Assembly (NCBI GenBank): GCA_042408415.1
Contig: JBHORE010000003.1
Span: forward strand, 1-64,000
DNA: 64,000 nt
Direction: 5' to 3'
DNA from: Thermobaculum sp042408415
GTDB lineage: Bacteria; Chloroflexota; Chloroflexia; Thermobaculales; Thermobaculaceae
Shown here: in pieces, positions 18,131 through 27,527 of the stretch
How the letters are laid out: the number at the start of each line of letters is the position of its first letter
Position numbering within the stretch: position 1 is the stretch's first letter
Translations under genes and position numbers: made by a program
The notes under the pieces: model-generated
Told to the model about the DNA's origin: nothing
Seen by the model: the letters and a program-made list of their open reading frames with translations, nothing else
Database searches by the model: none

Positions 18131-19600
18131 ATGAAGATTACTTACCGTGTTGGCGAACCACTTGAATCCGAAAGAAGATATGTAGCAATACCAATGTTTG
18201 CAGGGCAGGCTTTGCCCTATGTGAACCAAATAGAGTCAAATATGTCATCGACGGATCTGGTCGGCGTAGCATCACAGAAGGGTCAAGTATCCCTAATAAA
18301 TGCAGGACAAAGGGATAAGTTTATCCTTCTAATTGGGATGGGCGAGCTCAGTAATACCGTAGAGGACATCAGAAAGTTCTCTGGGACTGCTGTCAGGTGG
18401 GCCAGGAAACATAAAATCGATAACCTATCAATATTCTTACCATCACTCGCAGAGCCAAACGAAGCACTGGTAGCAGCGGCGGTACACGGCGCTATAGTGG
18501 GCAATTTTTCACCCGGAATATATAAAACCCCCTCTCAGGAAATAAACGTAGAAAGTATAGAGCTCATACTAGAATCTTCAAGCTCCGATATAAAAGCAAC
18601 CATCAACAGGGCTACAGCAATTGGAGAGTCGGTTAACCTGGCCAGAACCCTTGCTAACGAGCCTCCCAATGTACTAACAACAAGGGAATTTGCTCACAGG
18701 GCACAGAGTTTATGTGAGGTCAATGGATTGGCTTGTGAGATACTTGAGGAAGAGGATCTAAGGCAAAGAGGTTATGGTGCTATCCTCGCGGTCGCAAGCG
18801 GCAGCTCAGAACCTGCGAGAATGGTAATCATCAAATATCTAGCCAGCGACAGCCCAAACACTATAGGGTTCGTAGGGAAAGGTATAACCTTTGATACTGG
18901 TGGTATATCACTCAAGCCGGCTGAGAATATGCACAGGATGAAGTCAGATATGTCTGGCGCTGCAGCAGTGCTAGGTGCGATGATAGCTATATCTAAGCTT
19001 AAACCTGAAGTGAACGTAGTTGGTATTCTATGCCTAGCTGAAAACATGCCTAGTGGCTCAGCCATGAGACCTGGAGATGTAATAAAAGCCGGCAGCGGGA
19101 AAACCATTGAGGTGCTAAACACTGATGCTGAGGGCAGATTAGTACTTGCTGATGGCATCGTACAAGCCAAGAGGGAGGGTGCAACACACCTGGTAGATGT
19201 TGCCACGCTCACAGGAGCCTGCGTAGTAGCTCTTGGAACTATTACCACGGGAGTCTTCGGGTCCCATCAGTACTGGACAAATGTAGTGCTCAACGCCGCC
19301 TCACAAGTAGGTGAGAAGATGTGGCAGATGCCTACTTTTGCAGAGTATAGAGAACAGCTAAATAGCGACATAGCGGATATAGCTAATAGCGGCGGCAGAG
19401 AGGCCGGGGCTATAACTGGTGCTCTATTCATCAAGGAGTTTGCTGAAGATACTCCATGGGTACACCTGGACATAGCAGGCACTGCTTGGAATAATAAGGA
19501 CCTTCCACATCTAGCCAAAGGGCCAACAGGAGTGGCTACTGCTACATTAACTAAGATAGCTGATATAGTAGCAAGTCATGGTATAGATAGTAATGGCTAA
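18131..19600 (+). CDS. pepA: Leucyl aminopeptidase (M17)
   Basis: A cytosolic dizinc aminopeptidase that removes N-terminal residues in peptide turnover. It is 489 aa. The C-terminal catalytic domain has the metal/active-site blocks GKGITFDTGGISLKP, KSDMSGAAAVLG and the signature NTDAEGRLVLAD. The N-terminal macro-like domain is more divergent. GGAAG precedes the ATG. The polyprenyl synthase gene follows 23 bases later. Confidence 0.95.
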   Translation: MKITYRVGEPLESERRYVAIPMFAGQALPYVNQIESNMSSTDLVGVASQKGQVSLINAGQRDKFILLIGMGELSNTVEDIRKFSGTAVRWARKHKIDNLSIFLPSLAEPNEALVAAAVHGAIVGNFSPGIYKTPSQEINVESIELILESSSSDIKATINRATAIGESVNLARTLANEPPNVLTTREFAHRAQSLCEVNGLACEILEEEDLRQRGYGAILAVASGSSEPARMVIIKYLASDSPNTIGFVGKGITFDTGGISLKPAENMHRMKSDMSGAAAVLGAMIAISKLKPEVNVVGILCLAENMPSGSAMRPGDVIKAGSGKTIEVLNTDAEGRLVLADGIVQAKREGATHLVDVATLTGACVVALGTITTGVFGSHQYWTNVVLNAASQVGEKMWQMPTFAEYREQLNSDIADIANSGGREAGAITGALFIKEFAEDTPWVHLDIAGTAWNNKDLPHLAKGPTGVATATLTKIADIVASHGIDSNG

Positions 19601-19623
19601 TATTATTCAACTTGAGGTTTGAT

Positions 19624-20592
19624 GTGACTACACTCACTTCCTTCGGAATCATATCGTCGGAACTCAGGCAAGTAGAACAGAAACTACTGGAATCAGTGCC
19701 AGAAGAGATACCGGAGCTAGCATCGGTAGTAAGATCACTGATTTTAGCCGGTGGAAAGAGACTAAGACCTGCGCTAGTCTTTCTTTCTGGCAGCATCAAC
19801 TCTCCGGATCACGAAAAGCTGCTTAACGCCGCCGTGGCCGTTGAATTACTGCATACTGCAACTCTTATACATGATGACACAATAGACCAAGCTGACGTCA
19901 GAAGAGGTATAGCCACTGCCAACTCGATATTTGGCCCTGGAGTTGTCATTCTCCTAGGAGATTTTCTGTTTGCAAAAGCTGCTCACTACGCGGCAATGAC
20001 GTCAGATCCAGAAGCAATTGATCTTTTTGCGAAAGTCCTGATAGTCATAGTAGATGGAGAGCTGAGGCAGAGTTTAGGGAAGAACAACGGAGTACCTTCA
20101 GAAGAAGAGTACTATCGACGAATATACGCAAAGACAGCAGCTCTCTTCGAGTGTTGTACCGAAACTGGGGCTATACTCTCCAAAGCACCAGAATCTCACA
20201 GAAGAGCATTAACCACTTATGGCAAAAAGTTAGGGTTAGCTTTCCAGATCATAGATGACTTGCTAGATTTCACATCTACTGAACAGATAGGCAAGCCTGT
20301 GGGTAACGATATAAGGCAGGGTACTATAACTCTACCAGTAATACTGTTCCTTCAAAGTGCCGACATTAACGATCACAGAGCTGAACATGTTAAGGCAGTC
20401 ATATCAGGACTCAGCAAAGATTATGATGGGGCTATAGATATTATCAAATCTTCAGGAGCTCTAGAAAAGGCAAGAGACAAAGCAGCAGCCCTTATTGAAG
20501 AGGCCAAGTCCGCTTTACTAGTGCTACCTAACAGCGATTCTCGTGAAGCCATGATGGAGATAGCTCAGTTTACGTTAGAGCGGACCTTATAG
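19624..20592 (+). CDS. Trans-polyprenyl diphosphate synthase
   Basis: Condenses isopentenyl diphosphate units into a long-chain prenyl diphosphate, probably for a menaquinone side chain. It is 322 aa. The family blocks GGKRLRP, the first Asp-rich motif (IHDDTIDQADVRRG) and the second (IIDDLLDFTS) are intact. Small residues before the first motif fit a long-chain product, but chain length cannot be fixed. The start is placed at GTG 19624 because GAGG lies seven bases upstream; a TTG at 19612 would overlap that site. Its end overlaps the convergent GIY-YIG gene by six bases. Confidence 0.9.
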   Translation: MTTLTSFGIISSELRQVEQKLLESVPEEIPELASVVRSLILAGGKRLRPALVFLSGSINSPDHEKLLNAAVAVELLHTATLIHDDTIDQADVRRGIATANSIFGPGVVILLGDFLFAKAAHYAAMTSDPEAIDLFAKVLIVIVDGELRQSLGKNNGVPSEEEYYRRIYAKTAALFECCTETGAILSKAPESHRRALTTYGKKLGLAFQIIDDLLDFTSTEQIGKPVGNDIRQGTITLPVILFLQSADINDHRAEHVKAVISGLSKDYDGAIDIIKSSGALEKARDKAAALIEEAKSALLVLPNSDSREAMMEIAQFTLERTL

Positions 20593-22236
20593 TGAGTTCC
20601 CTTGCTCTTCTACTAACTGCTGTGCCCTACTGATTACCTCTTCTAACGTAATTGGTAGGAAGCATACCTTACTATCAAATCTATGTTCATAGAGCCACTC
20701 AGTTGTAATCGAAAGCGCATACGTGGGCACGTTCGTCGGTTCTTGACAGGACTCCAATAAAATTAATAGGTTCTTTATCTTCTTTCGAACGTCCTCGATG
20801 TCATCCCAACTAGCCCTGGTGGCAACAATGGGTATATTTATAACTCCAGTAAATAACAGCTCTCGACTCAGAGAACAATAGCTTATTATGATAGCAGGAC
20901 CTTGAAACCTGTCAGAGGTCAAGCTGAACTGGCCCCTCTCGATCTTCTGCAAAACACTCGTCATACTTGACCGTTCTAGGCTATGCTTACTATCTAGACC
21001 AGTTATATAAATAAGTCGGCTTATTATTGGCTGTAGTTTCTCAGGATCCTGCACAACTTGCGCAAGAACTTCAGGTTCCTTAGGAAGAATAGAAGGACAG
21101 AAAGTTAGTGCCGATTGAACTACGATCTTTAGGTCGTAGAGCAGCTTCCTATTGGGTAAAGGGCCTATATGAATAGCTCCTTCTTTCCTGTTATCGCTGG
21201 CAACAGTTAACTTGATGCTATCTTTTTTCTCTATTCTCAACCACCAGAGCTTGCGGGTTCGCATCTTTTGGATGTTGTATTTGGGGTTCAGGCCCGCTAT
21301 TAGAGCCATTTCCTCAATTTGCGCCTCAAGATGTGTAGCCAACAGCACATAATCAAAATCACTCACATTCTCAAGAAAGCCTCTCATGTTGCGAGTTATG
21401 TCTACTTGCCCACCCAGATAAGTCCTAAGTCTGCTACGGAGATTAGAGGAGCTCCCTATGTACATAGGAACACCATATAAGTCGTAAAAGATATACACTC
21501 CTGGCCATTCCGGTACAGCTCTCACCTTTTCCTGCATGCGACGTAGTCTAGAACCTACGTCTTGAGCAGCATGATGTGTGTAGCTACTATTGATCGCACT
21601 CAAAATCACCTGTATCTCTTCTACAAGGGGGTTATAGTTTAAAAACGGTCCCGGCGATAAGCCATTGAGAACGTAGTTTGATTTACCCTTATCCCAGCCT
21701 TTAGAACTTACAACCACGGGCTCGGCTAGATCTGGGGACAAGCCTATCCTAGAAAATTCATAGGCTAGAGAGTTCCAGACCTTGATATCCAGTACGTATA
21801 CATTTCTACCCGCTAAGTAGTAGCTGATATCCTTTGCTACATGCTCAAAAGGCACAGGTTCTATATCCACAAACCAATCGTACAGCCCTTCTTGATATAA
21901 CGGCACCTTGGAATCAACAGAAAATCTCCAATACCTTACCGTAGATTCTTCAGGAGCATATATTGCTAGCAAAAGCAATCGACCTCTGTTAGCTCTAGTT
22001 GTACGACCGGTAAGTAAAACTGGTTGTCTAGATAAGGCATCTTCCTTAAGTCTCCAAACCCCGTTGGGATCCTTTTCTAATCTGGGATCCCCATCTAGAC
22101 ACTGCTCCAGGATCCGGATCCAAGCAGGACCACTATTTATAGCACCAAAAAGTTCCCGAGCTAAAGAATCTTCACTCTTCGGACCAGTTTTAAGAAGCGT
22201 TACAGCACGAGATCTGATTTTATCCTGAGAATCCAT
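20587..22236 (-). CDS. GIY-YIG endonuclease-domain protein with degenerate DnaQ-like domain
   Basis: A 549 aa protein. The N-terminal 65 residues form a winged-helix-like module ending in DPNGVWRLKED. Residues about 80-175 align by eye with DnaQ-family exonucleases (VPFEHVAKDISYYLAG...EFSRIGL), but the Asp-x-Glu and His-Asn...Asp catalytic positions are lost. A UvrC/Cho-type GIY-YIG domain follows at about 245-325 (PGVYIFYD, MYIGSS, then R and E and LNPKYN). About 200 unassigned residues close it. Active DnaQ-UvrC fusions are known in Actinobacteria and Chloroflexota. The start is ATG 22236 because GAGAGGTG precedes it. Confidence 0.75.
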   Translation of the reverse strand: MDSQDKIRSRAVTLLKTGPKSEDSLARELFGAINSGPAWIRILEQCLDGDPRLEKDPNGVWRLKEDALSRQPVLLTGRTTRANRGRLLLLAIYAPEESTVRYWRFSVDSKVPLYQEGLYDWFVDIEPVPFEHVAKDISYYLAGRNVYVLDIKVWNSLAYEFSRIGLSPDLAEPVVVSSKGWDKGKSNYVLNGLSPGPFLNYNPLVEEIQVILSAINSSYTHHAAQDVGSRLRRMQEKVRAVPEWPGVYIFYDLYGVPMYIGSSSNLRSRLRTYLGGQVDITRNMRGFLENVSDFDYVLLATHLEAQIEEMALIAGLNPKYNIQKMRTRKLWWLRIEKKDSIKLTVASDNRKEGAIHIGPLPNRKLLYDLKIVVQSALTFCPSILPKEPEVLAQVVQDPEKLQPIISRLIYITGLDSKHSLERSSMTSVLQKIERGQFSLTSDRFQGPAIIISYCSLSRELLFTGVINIPIVATRASWDDIEDVRKKIKNLLILLESCQEPTNVPTYALSITTEWLYEHRFDSKVCFLPITLEEVISRAQQLVEEQGNSL

Positions 22237-22320
22237 TATCACCTCTCGTAAATACATGAGCAAAGGCATAAATACTGCTAGAAAATAGCAAAACGCAACA
22301 ATATTTATACCCTAACACGG

Positions 22321-22326
22321 TATAAT
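22321..22326 (+). promoter_or_regulatory. Putative -10 element for the 69 aa gene
   Basis: A TATAAT stands 24 bases before the GTG start of the small gene at 22350. No clear -35 is seen. The gap also serves as upstream region for the divergent GIY-YIG gene. Confidence 0.4.
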
Positions 22327-22349
22327 TAGGGGAAGGTAGGGAGGGTTAG

Positions 22350-22559
22350 GTGTTGGGTAATAACGAAGGTTTTCACAAAGATCCATTTCTATCTACCGTA
22401 CGTACCATAGGCCGCGTTTCACAAATAATAACTGAGCTTAGGGCTGAATATGAACGCAGACCAAATCCAGCTACTTTAGCTCAGATCAGACATCGCATTC
22501 GAGAGCTGGCGGAGCTTGAGCGTCAACTGGACTCAGACGATATACTAGCTACGGGTTAA
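22350..22559 (+). CDS. Small conserved-looking protein, helical
   Basis: A 69 aa product, charged and mostly helical (ELRAEYERRPNPATLAQIRHR and onward), without Cys, membrane segment or known motif. The GTG start is well supported by GGGAGGG six bases upstream and a -10 element before that. I do not recognise the family. It converges on pyrE with an 11-base overlap. A protein-protein or nucleic-acid-binding helix pair is possible but not shown. Confidence 0.6.
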   Translation: MLGNNEGFHKDPFLSTVRTIGRVSQIITELRAEYERRPNPATLAQIRHRIRELAELERQLDSDDILATG

Positions 22560-23136
22560 CCTTAGCAGAAGTCCCTCTTTTAGTAATTGGTACTCCAGCG
22601 GAACAAAGGGGACACTCTTCTGGGTTATAAGTCGGTATATCAAGAGTTATAGTAGCCCAATAGTCAAGACCCAAATCAACTTTTCCCGCAGATCTGTCCA
22701 CAAGCAGACCAACGCCTACCACATTACCGCCCAACCGGTTGACAGCCTCAATAGTGTCTTTCACGGATCCTCCAGTAGTCATGACATCATCTACTATTAG
22801 CACTCGCTCACCAGGCTTAATCTCAAAACCGCGTCTGAATTCCCTACCACCTGCCGGAGCAGGTTCAGCGATTATACTTCGCAACCCCATCTGTCTCGCT
22901 ACCTCGAAGGCTAATATCGCCCCACCAGTAGTCGGCCCTGCAACAACCTCTGGATTCCTATCAGCAAAATGCTGTACGATCTGGCTACATAAGGATGAAG
23001 CTAAATCAGGTTTCTCAATAATCCGAAACTTCTCAACATAGTATTGCGCATGTAGTCCACTCGAAAGTAAGAAATGCCCTTCAAGAAGTGCACCGTTTCG
23101 AACTAATAATTCTCGGGTATCATTCGTCTCCCTCAT
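22549..23136 (-). CDS. pyrE: Orotate phosphoribosyltransferase
   Basis: Converts orotate and PRPP to OMP, the fifth step of UMP synthesis. It is 195 aa. The PRPP-binding loop is VLIVDDVMTTGGSV; VAGPTTGGAILA and EFRRGF are conserved. The C-terminus has CPLCSAGVP, a tail common in a subgroup of PyrE. AGGAGG overlaps the stop of the upstream antiporter gene and directly precedes this ATG, so translation is coupled. It is the last gene of the pyr operon. Confidence 0.95.
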   Translation of the reverse strand: MRETNDTRELLVRNGALLEGHFLLSSGLHAQYYVEKFRIIEKPDLASSLCSQIVQHFADRNPEVVAGPTTGGAILAFEVARQMGLRSIIAEPAPAGGREFRRGFEIKPGERVLIVDDVMTTGGSVKDTIEAVNRLGGNVVGVGLLVDRSAGKVDLGLDYWATITLDIPTYNPEECPLCSAGVPITKRGTSAKVNP

Positions 23137-23143
23137 AAGCCTC

Positions 23144-24208
23144 CTAAACAGGTAAGAAATAGAATGCTATCCCTAATATGACATATGCTGTAATAAGCTG
23201 TGCGCCCTCAAGCCAGTTGCTTTCACCATCCAATACCACTAGATTACCTATTAGAACAGCAGCTATAAGTGCAACTATCTCAAATCTTGTGAATACCAAG
23301 TCCATATGCTTAGAGAAAAGCAGGCTTACTAGGACCAGCACTGGAGCTACAAACAGTGCTACTTGCAAGCTACTACCTAAGGATATAGAAAGGCTCAGGT
23401 CCATTCTATTCTTTAAGGCTACCTGCACTCCTACCAGATGCTCAGCCACGTTACCAACGAGAGGTATGATCATTACTCCCAGGAAGATCTCTGTCCACCC
23501 TAAGGCACTTACAACCTCCTCTACAACTCCTACTAGTATCTCGCTCATTACCACAATACCTATAGTGGAAGCAACGAGTAGACCCAATGACATAGGAAGG
23601 GTCCAGCTAGCCGTATGCTCACCCTCAGCACTATCAGAAACACCTTTGTGGGAGTTAGGAGAGGTAAAGAAAGAATACAATAGATATAGGACATATACCA
23701 CTATCATGGCGATAGCTACACCATCGCTTAGCAGCTGTACATCTTCATGACCCGACTCACGTTGTATCGTGGCCGAAAAGATAGTTGGAACAGATATCGA
23801 TATAACAGCAAGCAACATCATGGATGCAACAGCCCCCATGCTACCCCTATCGAACCTCTGGATGCCGTTCTTTATACCACCCGCTAACAGGCTTGCACCC
23901 ATAACTATTAGGATGTTGCCTATGATAGAGCCAGTTATAGAAGCCTTTACTAGGTCGACCAAACCCGCACGAAGAGCAACTATGCTTATGATCAACTCAG
24001 CTGCGTTCCCGAGAGTAGCGTTCAATAAGCCTCCTACCTGTGGACCGGTATAGACGGCTAGCTCTTCAGTAGCCTGACCTAGCACAGCTGCAAGAGGAAC
24101 TAGGGCAATAGCAGAAGTAATAAATATAAGCAGATATAAGTCTGGGACGAGAAAGTGTAGAAGTACTGCTATAGGTAAAAAAATAAGCAGTGCGTATATA
24201 TATTTCAC
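23144..24208 (-). CDS. cax: Calcium/proton antiporter (CaCA family, Cax type)
   Basis: An integral membrane cation exchanger of 354 aa with about 11 hydrophobic segments. Both alpha repeats are present: GGLLNATLGNAAELIIS in the first half and PLVGNVAEHLVG in the second, each with the acidic residue that binds cation. It exports Ca2+ (or another divalent ion) using the proton gradient. It is oddly placed between carB (31-base gap) and pyrE (7-base gap) in the pyr operon. The start is GTG with GGGAG upstream. Confidence 0.9.
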   Translation of the reverse strand: MKYIYALLIFLPIAVLLHFLVPDLYLLIFITSAIALVPLAAVLGQATEELAVYTGPQVGGLLNATLGNAAELIISIVALRAGLVDLVKASITGSIIGNILIVMGASLLAGGIKNGIQRFDRGSMGAVASMMLLAVISISVPTIFSATIQRESGHEDVQLLSDGVAIAMIVVYVLYLLYSFFTSPNSHKGVSDSAEGEHTASWTLPMSLGLLVASTIGIVVMSEILVGVVEEVVSALGWTEIFLGVMIIPLVGNVAEHLVGVQVALKNRMDLSLSISLGSSLQVALFVAPVLVLVSLLFSKHMDLVFTRFEIVALIAAVLIGNLVVLDGESNWLEGAQLITAYVILGIAFYFLPV

Positions 24209-24239
24209 ACATCACTCCCAACAAACCGTAATAAAGAAG

Positions 24240-27200
24240 TTACACAGCCAAAATATCCAATGCACCCTGCCTATACTCTACAACAGTAGCAATATTATAA
24301 TCTCCTCTTCTCTGTAATGCTTTCACCAGAGACTTAGCTGTATCCAGAGATGTCAGGCAGGGAATACCGGACTCTGCAGCCGCACGACGAATCTCAAAAC
24401 CATCTCTTATGGTCCTACCAGACCTAGAGGGCGTATTGATTACTAAGGAAACCTGCCTCCTCCGGATGATATCGGTGATATCTGGGCGTACTGATCCTAT
24501 CTTGTGCACTACCTGGTTTACACGGATACCATTGTCCTCAAAGAAGGTTGACGTACCTTCGGTACAGACCAACGTGTAGCCCATGTCAACCAGAGCAGCA
24601 GCTAATGGCAGAGCCTCGGATTTCTCATGGTCAGCTATGGACATCAGCACAGATCCCCCTGGAGGAGGATTTATACCTGCGGCTATCATAGCCTTCATAA
24701 GTGCTGGTTCATATTCAACATCTACGCCCATAACTTCGCCTGTACTCTTCATCTCGGGGCCAAGAACCGTGTCAACCCCAGCTAGTTTCGACATGCTAAA
24801 TACCGGAGCTTTCACGGCATATAGTGGCATCCTAGGTACTAACCCCGTAGCGTAACCCATATTAGCAAGCTTACTGCCAAGCATCACGTGAGTAGCTAGA
24901 GTTACCAAAGGCACCCCGGTGACCTTGCTAATAAAGGGTACTGTACGGCTGGCTCTAGGGTTTACTTCAAGGATATACACCTGATGATCCTGAAACACAA
25001 ACTGAACGTTCATCAGCCCTTTGACGTTCATAGCTCGAGCCAACCTAACCGTGATCTCTTCAATTTGTGAGACATCCTGGTCATCCAGAGTTATCTGCGG
25101 GTACACGCCAAAGCTGTCTCCTGAATGCACGCCTGCTCGCTCGATATGCTCGACTATACCAGGGATAACCACCGTCTCTCCGTCAGATACAGCATCTACT
25201 TCCACTTCAGTGCCTTCGATGTACCTATCAAGCAGAACTGGATGGTCCCCACTTACCTCGGTAGCAGCATCTATATAGTCCAGAAGTTCTACTTCGTTGT
25301 AAACTATTCTCATAGCCTGTCCACCCAGAACATAAGAAGGCCTTACAAGAAGCGGGTAACCTATCCTGGTAGCGGTCTCCAAAGCAGAATCCAGATCTCT
25401 AGCAGTCCCTCCAGGTGGTCTAAGTAACCCCAGGCTATTGAGCAACCCGTCGAAGCGCTTTCGATCCTCCGCCAAATCGATGGACTCTAGCGAACTACCT
25501 AGGACCTTAAAGCCAGCTCTGTGTAACTTGGAGGCAAGATTTATGGCCGTCTGTCCACCGAATTGTACAATCACAGGAGGTCCTGCTACCGGCAGTTCAT
25601 CACCTTCAAGCGTAGATTGAGTAGGATAGCCTTCGGCAAGCGTTTCCAGACGCTCATTCTCGACTATATCTCTAATGCTTTCGTCGTCAAGTGGATCAAA
25701 GTACAGCCTATCCGAAGTATCAAAGTCTGTGGAAACGGTCTCAGGATTGCTATTGATCATTATGCTCTTTACTCCAGCTTCCCTTAGAGCCCTTGCACTA
25801 TGGACGCTACAGTAGTCGAACTCTATGCCCTGACCAATTCGTATAGGACCGGAACCTATAACAACAGATGACCTACCCTCTTGTGGGAGAGCCTCGTTCT
25901 CCTCCTCATACGTGCTGTAGAAGTAGGGAGTTGTAGCCTCAAATTCGGCGGCACATGTGTCCACCATCTTCCATACGGGAGTTATACCCCATTGCTTGCG
26001 TAACTTCCTGATGTCCTCAGCACTTACGCCCTTAATCTGAGCTATATATGCATCGGAAAAGCCTAGCCTCTTCGCCCTCCACAATAGAGCTTTGTCTAAC
26101 TCGGAACGTCTGATGACACCCTCCAAGGAGATTATATTTTCCATGCACTTTATGAACCATGGATCGATTTTCGTCTTCTCAGAGACGTCTTCAACTGTAT
26201 AACCTCTCCTCAGCGCAGTAGTTATGGCCCAAAGCCTCTCATCTGTAGGCACTTGTAAAGCCTTATCCAGCTCCTCTAGGTCATTCCACTTTGGAGACTC
26301 CCAGAGCAGGTTTCTACCCGAGATTTCCAGAGAACGTACTGCCTTCTGTAGAGCTGCTTCAAAGCATCGATCTATAGCCATAACCTCGCCGGTAGCCTTC
26401 ATCTGGGTACCTATCCTCCTATCACCTTCCGTAAATTTATCGAAAGGCCATCGAGGTATCTTGACCACACAGTAATCCAGTGAAGGCTCCAAAGCAGCCG
26501 TTGCCGAGGACGTAACCGCGTTAGGTATCTCATCTAGTGTAAGACCTAACGCTATCTTGGCGGCAACCCTAGCTATAGGATAACCAGTGGCCTTCGATGC
26601 TAAAGCTGAGCTTCTACTAACCCTTGGGTTGACCTCTATGACATAGTAGTCATCTGACTTAGGATCCAGGGCAAACTGGACGTTGCAACCACCTTCAATT
26701 TTCAGAGCGCGCACTATTCTAAGCGCTGAATCCCTGAGTATTTGATACTGGCGATCAGACAGAGTCTGGCTCGGAGCCACCACAATAGAATCGCCAGTAT
26801 GTACACCCACAGGATCTATGTTTTCCATATTACAGACTATGATGGCGTTGTCTGCGCTATCTCGAATGACCTCGTACTCGACCTCTTTCCAACCCTCTAT
26901 AGATCTCTCGAGTAGGGTTTGGCCTATCGGGCTAGCCCTTAGGCTATGCTCTATTAGCTTAGTCAGCTCTCCCTGGTTGTGAGCGATGCCACCGCCAGTC
27001 CCTCCAAGCGTATATGCAGGCCTACTAATGAGCGGGTAACCAATCTGATTAGCGAAAGCTATGGCTTCTTGTACAGAATGCACAGTCATGCTCTCAATTA
27101 CAGGTTCTCCTATCTCCTGGAGCAGCTGCTTGAACAGTAGCCTATCTTCTGCCTGCTTGATACTATCCAGGGAAGTCCCAAGAAGCTTAATCCCATACCT

Positions 27201-27527
27201 ATCAACAATACCCGCAGAGGCCAGCTCAACTGCCAGGTTTAGGCCCGTCTGTCCGCCGAGCGTTGGTAATATGCCATCAGGTCTCTCCCTGCTAATTATC
27301 TTCTCCAACACGTCCACATTCAGGGGCTCAATGTACACTCTATCCGCTGTGGACTCATCGGTCATGATGGTCGCAGGGTTAGAGTTCACAAGCACAACAA
27401 ATATGCCCTCTTCTCGCAAAGCTTTGCATGCTTGACTACCAGAGTAGTCGAACTCTGCAGCTTGGCTGATAATTATCGGGCCAGAACCTATAACCATAAC
27501 TTTCTTTATGTCGGACCTGATGGGCAT
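24240..27527 (-). CDS. carB: Carbamoyl-phosphate synthase large subunit
   Basis: Makes carbamoyl phosphate from bicarbonate, ATP and ammonia channelled from CarA. It is 1095 aa, the usual length. Two ATP-grasp halves are clear: the first begins KKVMVIGSGPIIISQAAEFDYSG, the second SSVVIGSGPIRIGQGIEFDY. The C-terminal MGS-like allosteric domain starts near residue 960. Its ATG overlaps the carA stop by one base (TAATG). It supplies PyrB and possibly arginine synthesis. Confidence 0.97.
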   Translation of the reverse strand: MPIRSDIKKVMVIGSGPIIISQAAEFDYSGSQACKALREEGIFVVLVNSNPATIMTDESTADRVYIEPLNVDVLEKIISRERPDGILPTLGGQTGLNLAVELASAGIVDRYGIKLLGTSLDSIKQAEDRLLFKQLLQEIGEPVIESMTVHSVQEAIAFANQIGYPLISRPAYTLGGTGGGIAHNQGELTKLIEHSLRASPIGQTLLERSIEGWKEVEYEVIRDSADNAIIVCNMENIDPVGVHTGDSIVVAPSQTLSDRQYQILRDSALRIVRALKIEGGCNVQFALDPKSDDYYVIEVNPRVSRSSALASKATGYPIARVAAKIALGLTLDEIPNAVTSSATAALEPSLDYCVVKIPRWPFDKFTEGDRRIGTQMKATGEVMAIDRCFEAALQKAVRSLEISGRNLLWESPKWNDLEELDKALQVPTDERLWAITTALRRGYTVEDVSEKTKIDPWFIKCMENIISLEGVIRRSELDKALLWRAKRLGFSDAYIAQIKGVSAEDIRKLRKQWGITPVWKMVDTCAAEFEATTPYFYSTYEEENEALPQEGRSSVVIGSGPIRIGQGIEFDYCSVHSARALREAGVKSIMINSNPETVSTDFDTSDRLYFDPLDDESIRDIVENERLETLAEGYPTQSTLEGDELPVAGPPVIVQFGGQTAINLASKLHRAGFKVLGSSLESIDLAEDRKRFDGLLNSLGLLRPPGGTARDLDSALETATRIGYPLLVRPSYVLGGQAMRIVYNEVELLDYIDAATEVSGDHPVLLDRYIEGTEVEVDAVSDGETVVIPGIVEHIERAGVHSGDSFGVYPQITLDDQDVSQIEEITVRLARAMNVKGLMNVQFVFQDHQVYILEVNPRASRTVPFISKVTGVPLVTLATHVMLGSKLANMGYATGLVPRMPLYAVKAPVFSMSKLAGVDTVLGPEMKSTGEVMGVDVEYEPALMKAMIAAGINPPPGGSVLMSIADHEKSEALPLAAALVDMGYTLVCTEGTSTFFEDNGIRVNQVVHKIGSVRPDITDIIRRRQVSLVINTPSRSGRTIRDGFEIRRAAAESGIPCLTSLDTAKSLVKALQRRGDYNIATVVEYRQGALDILAV

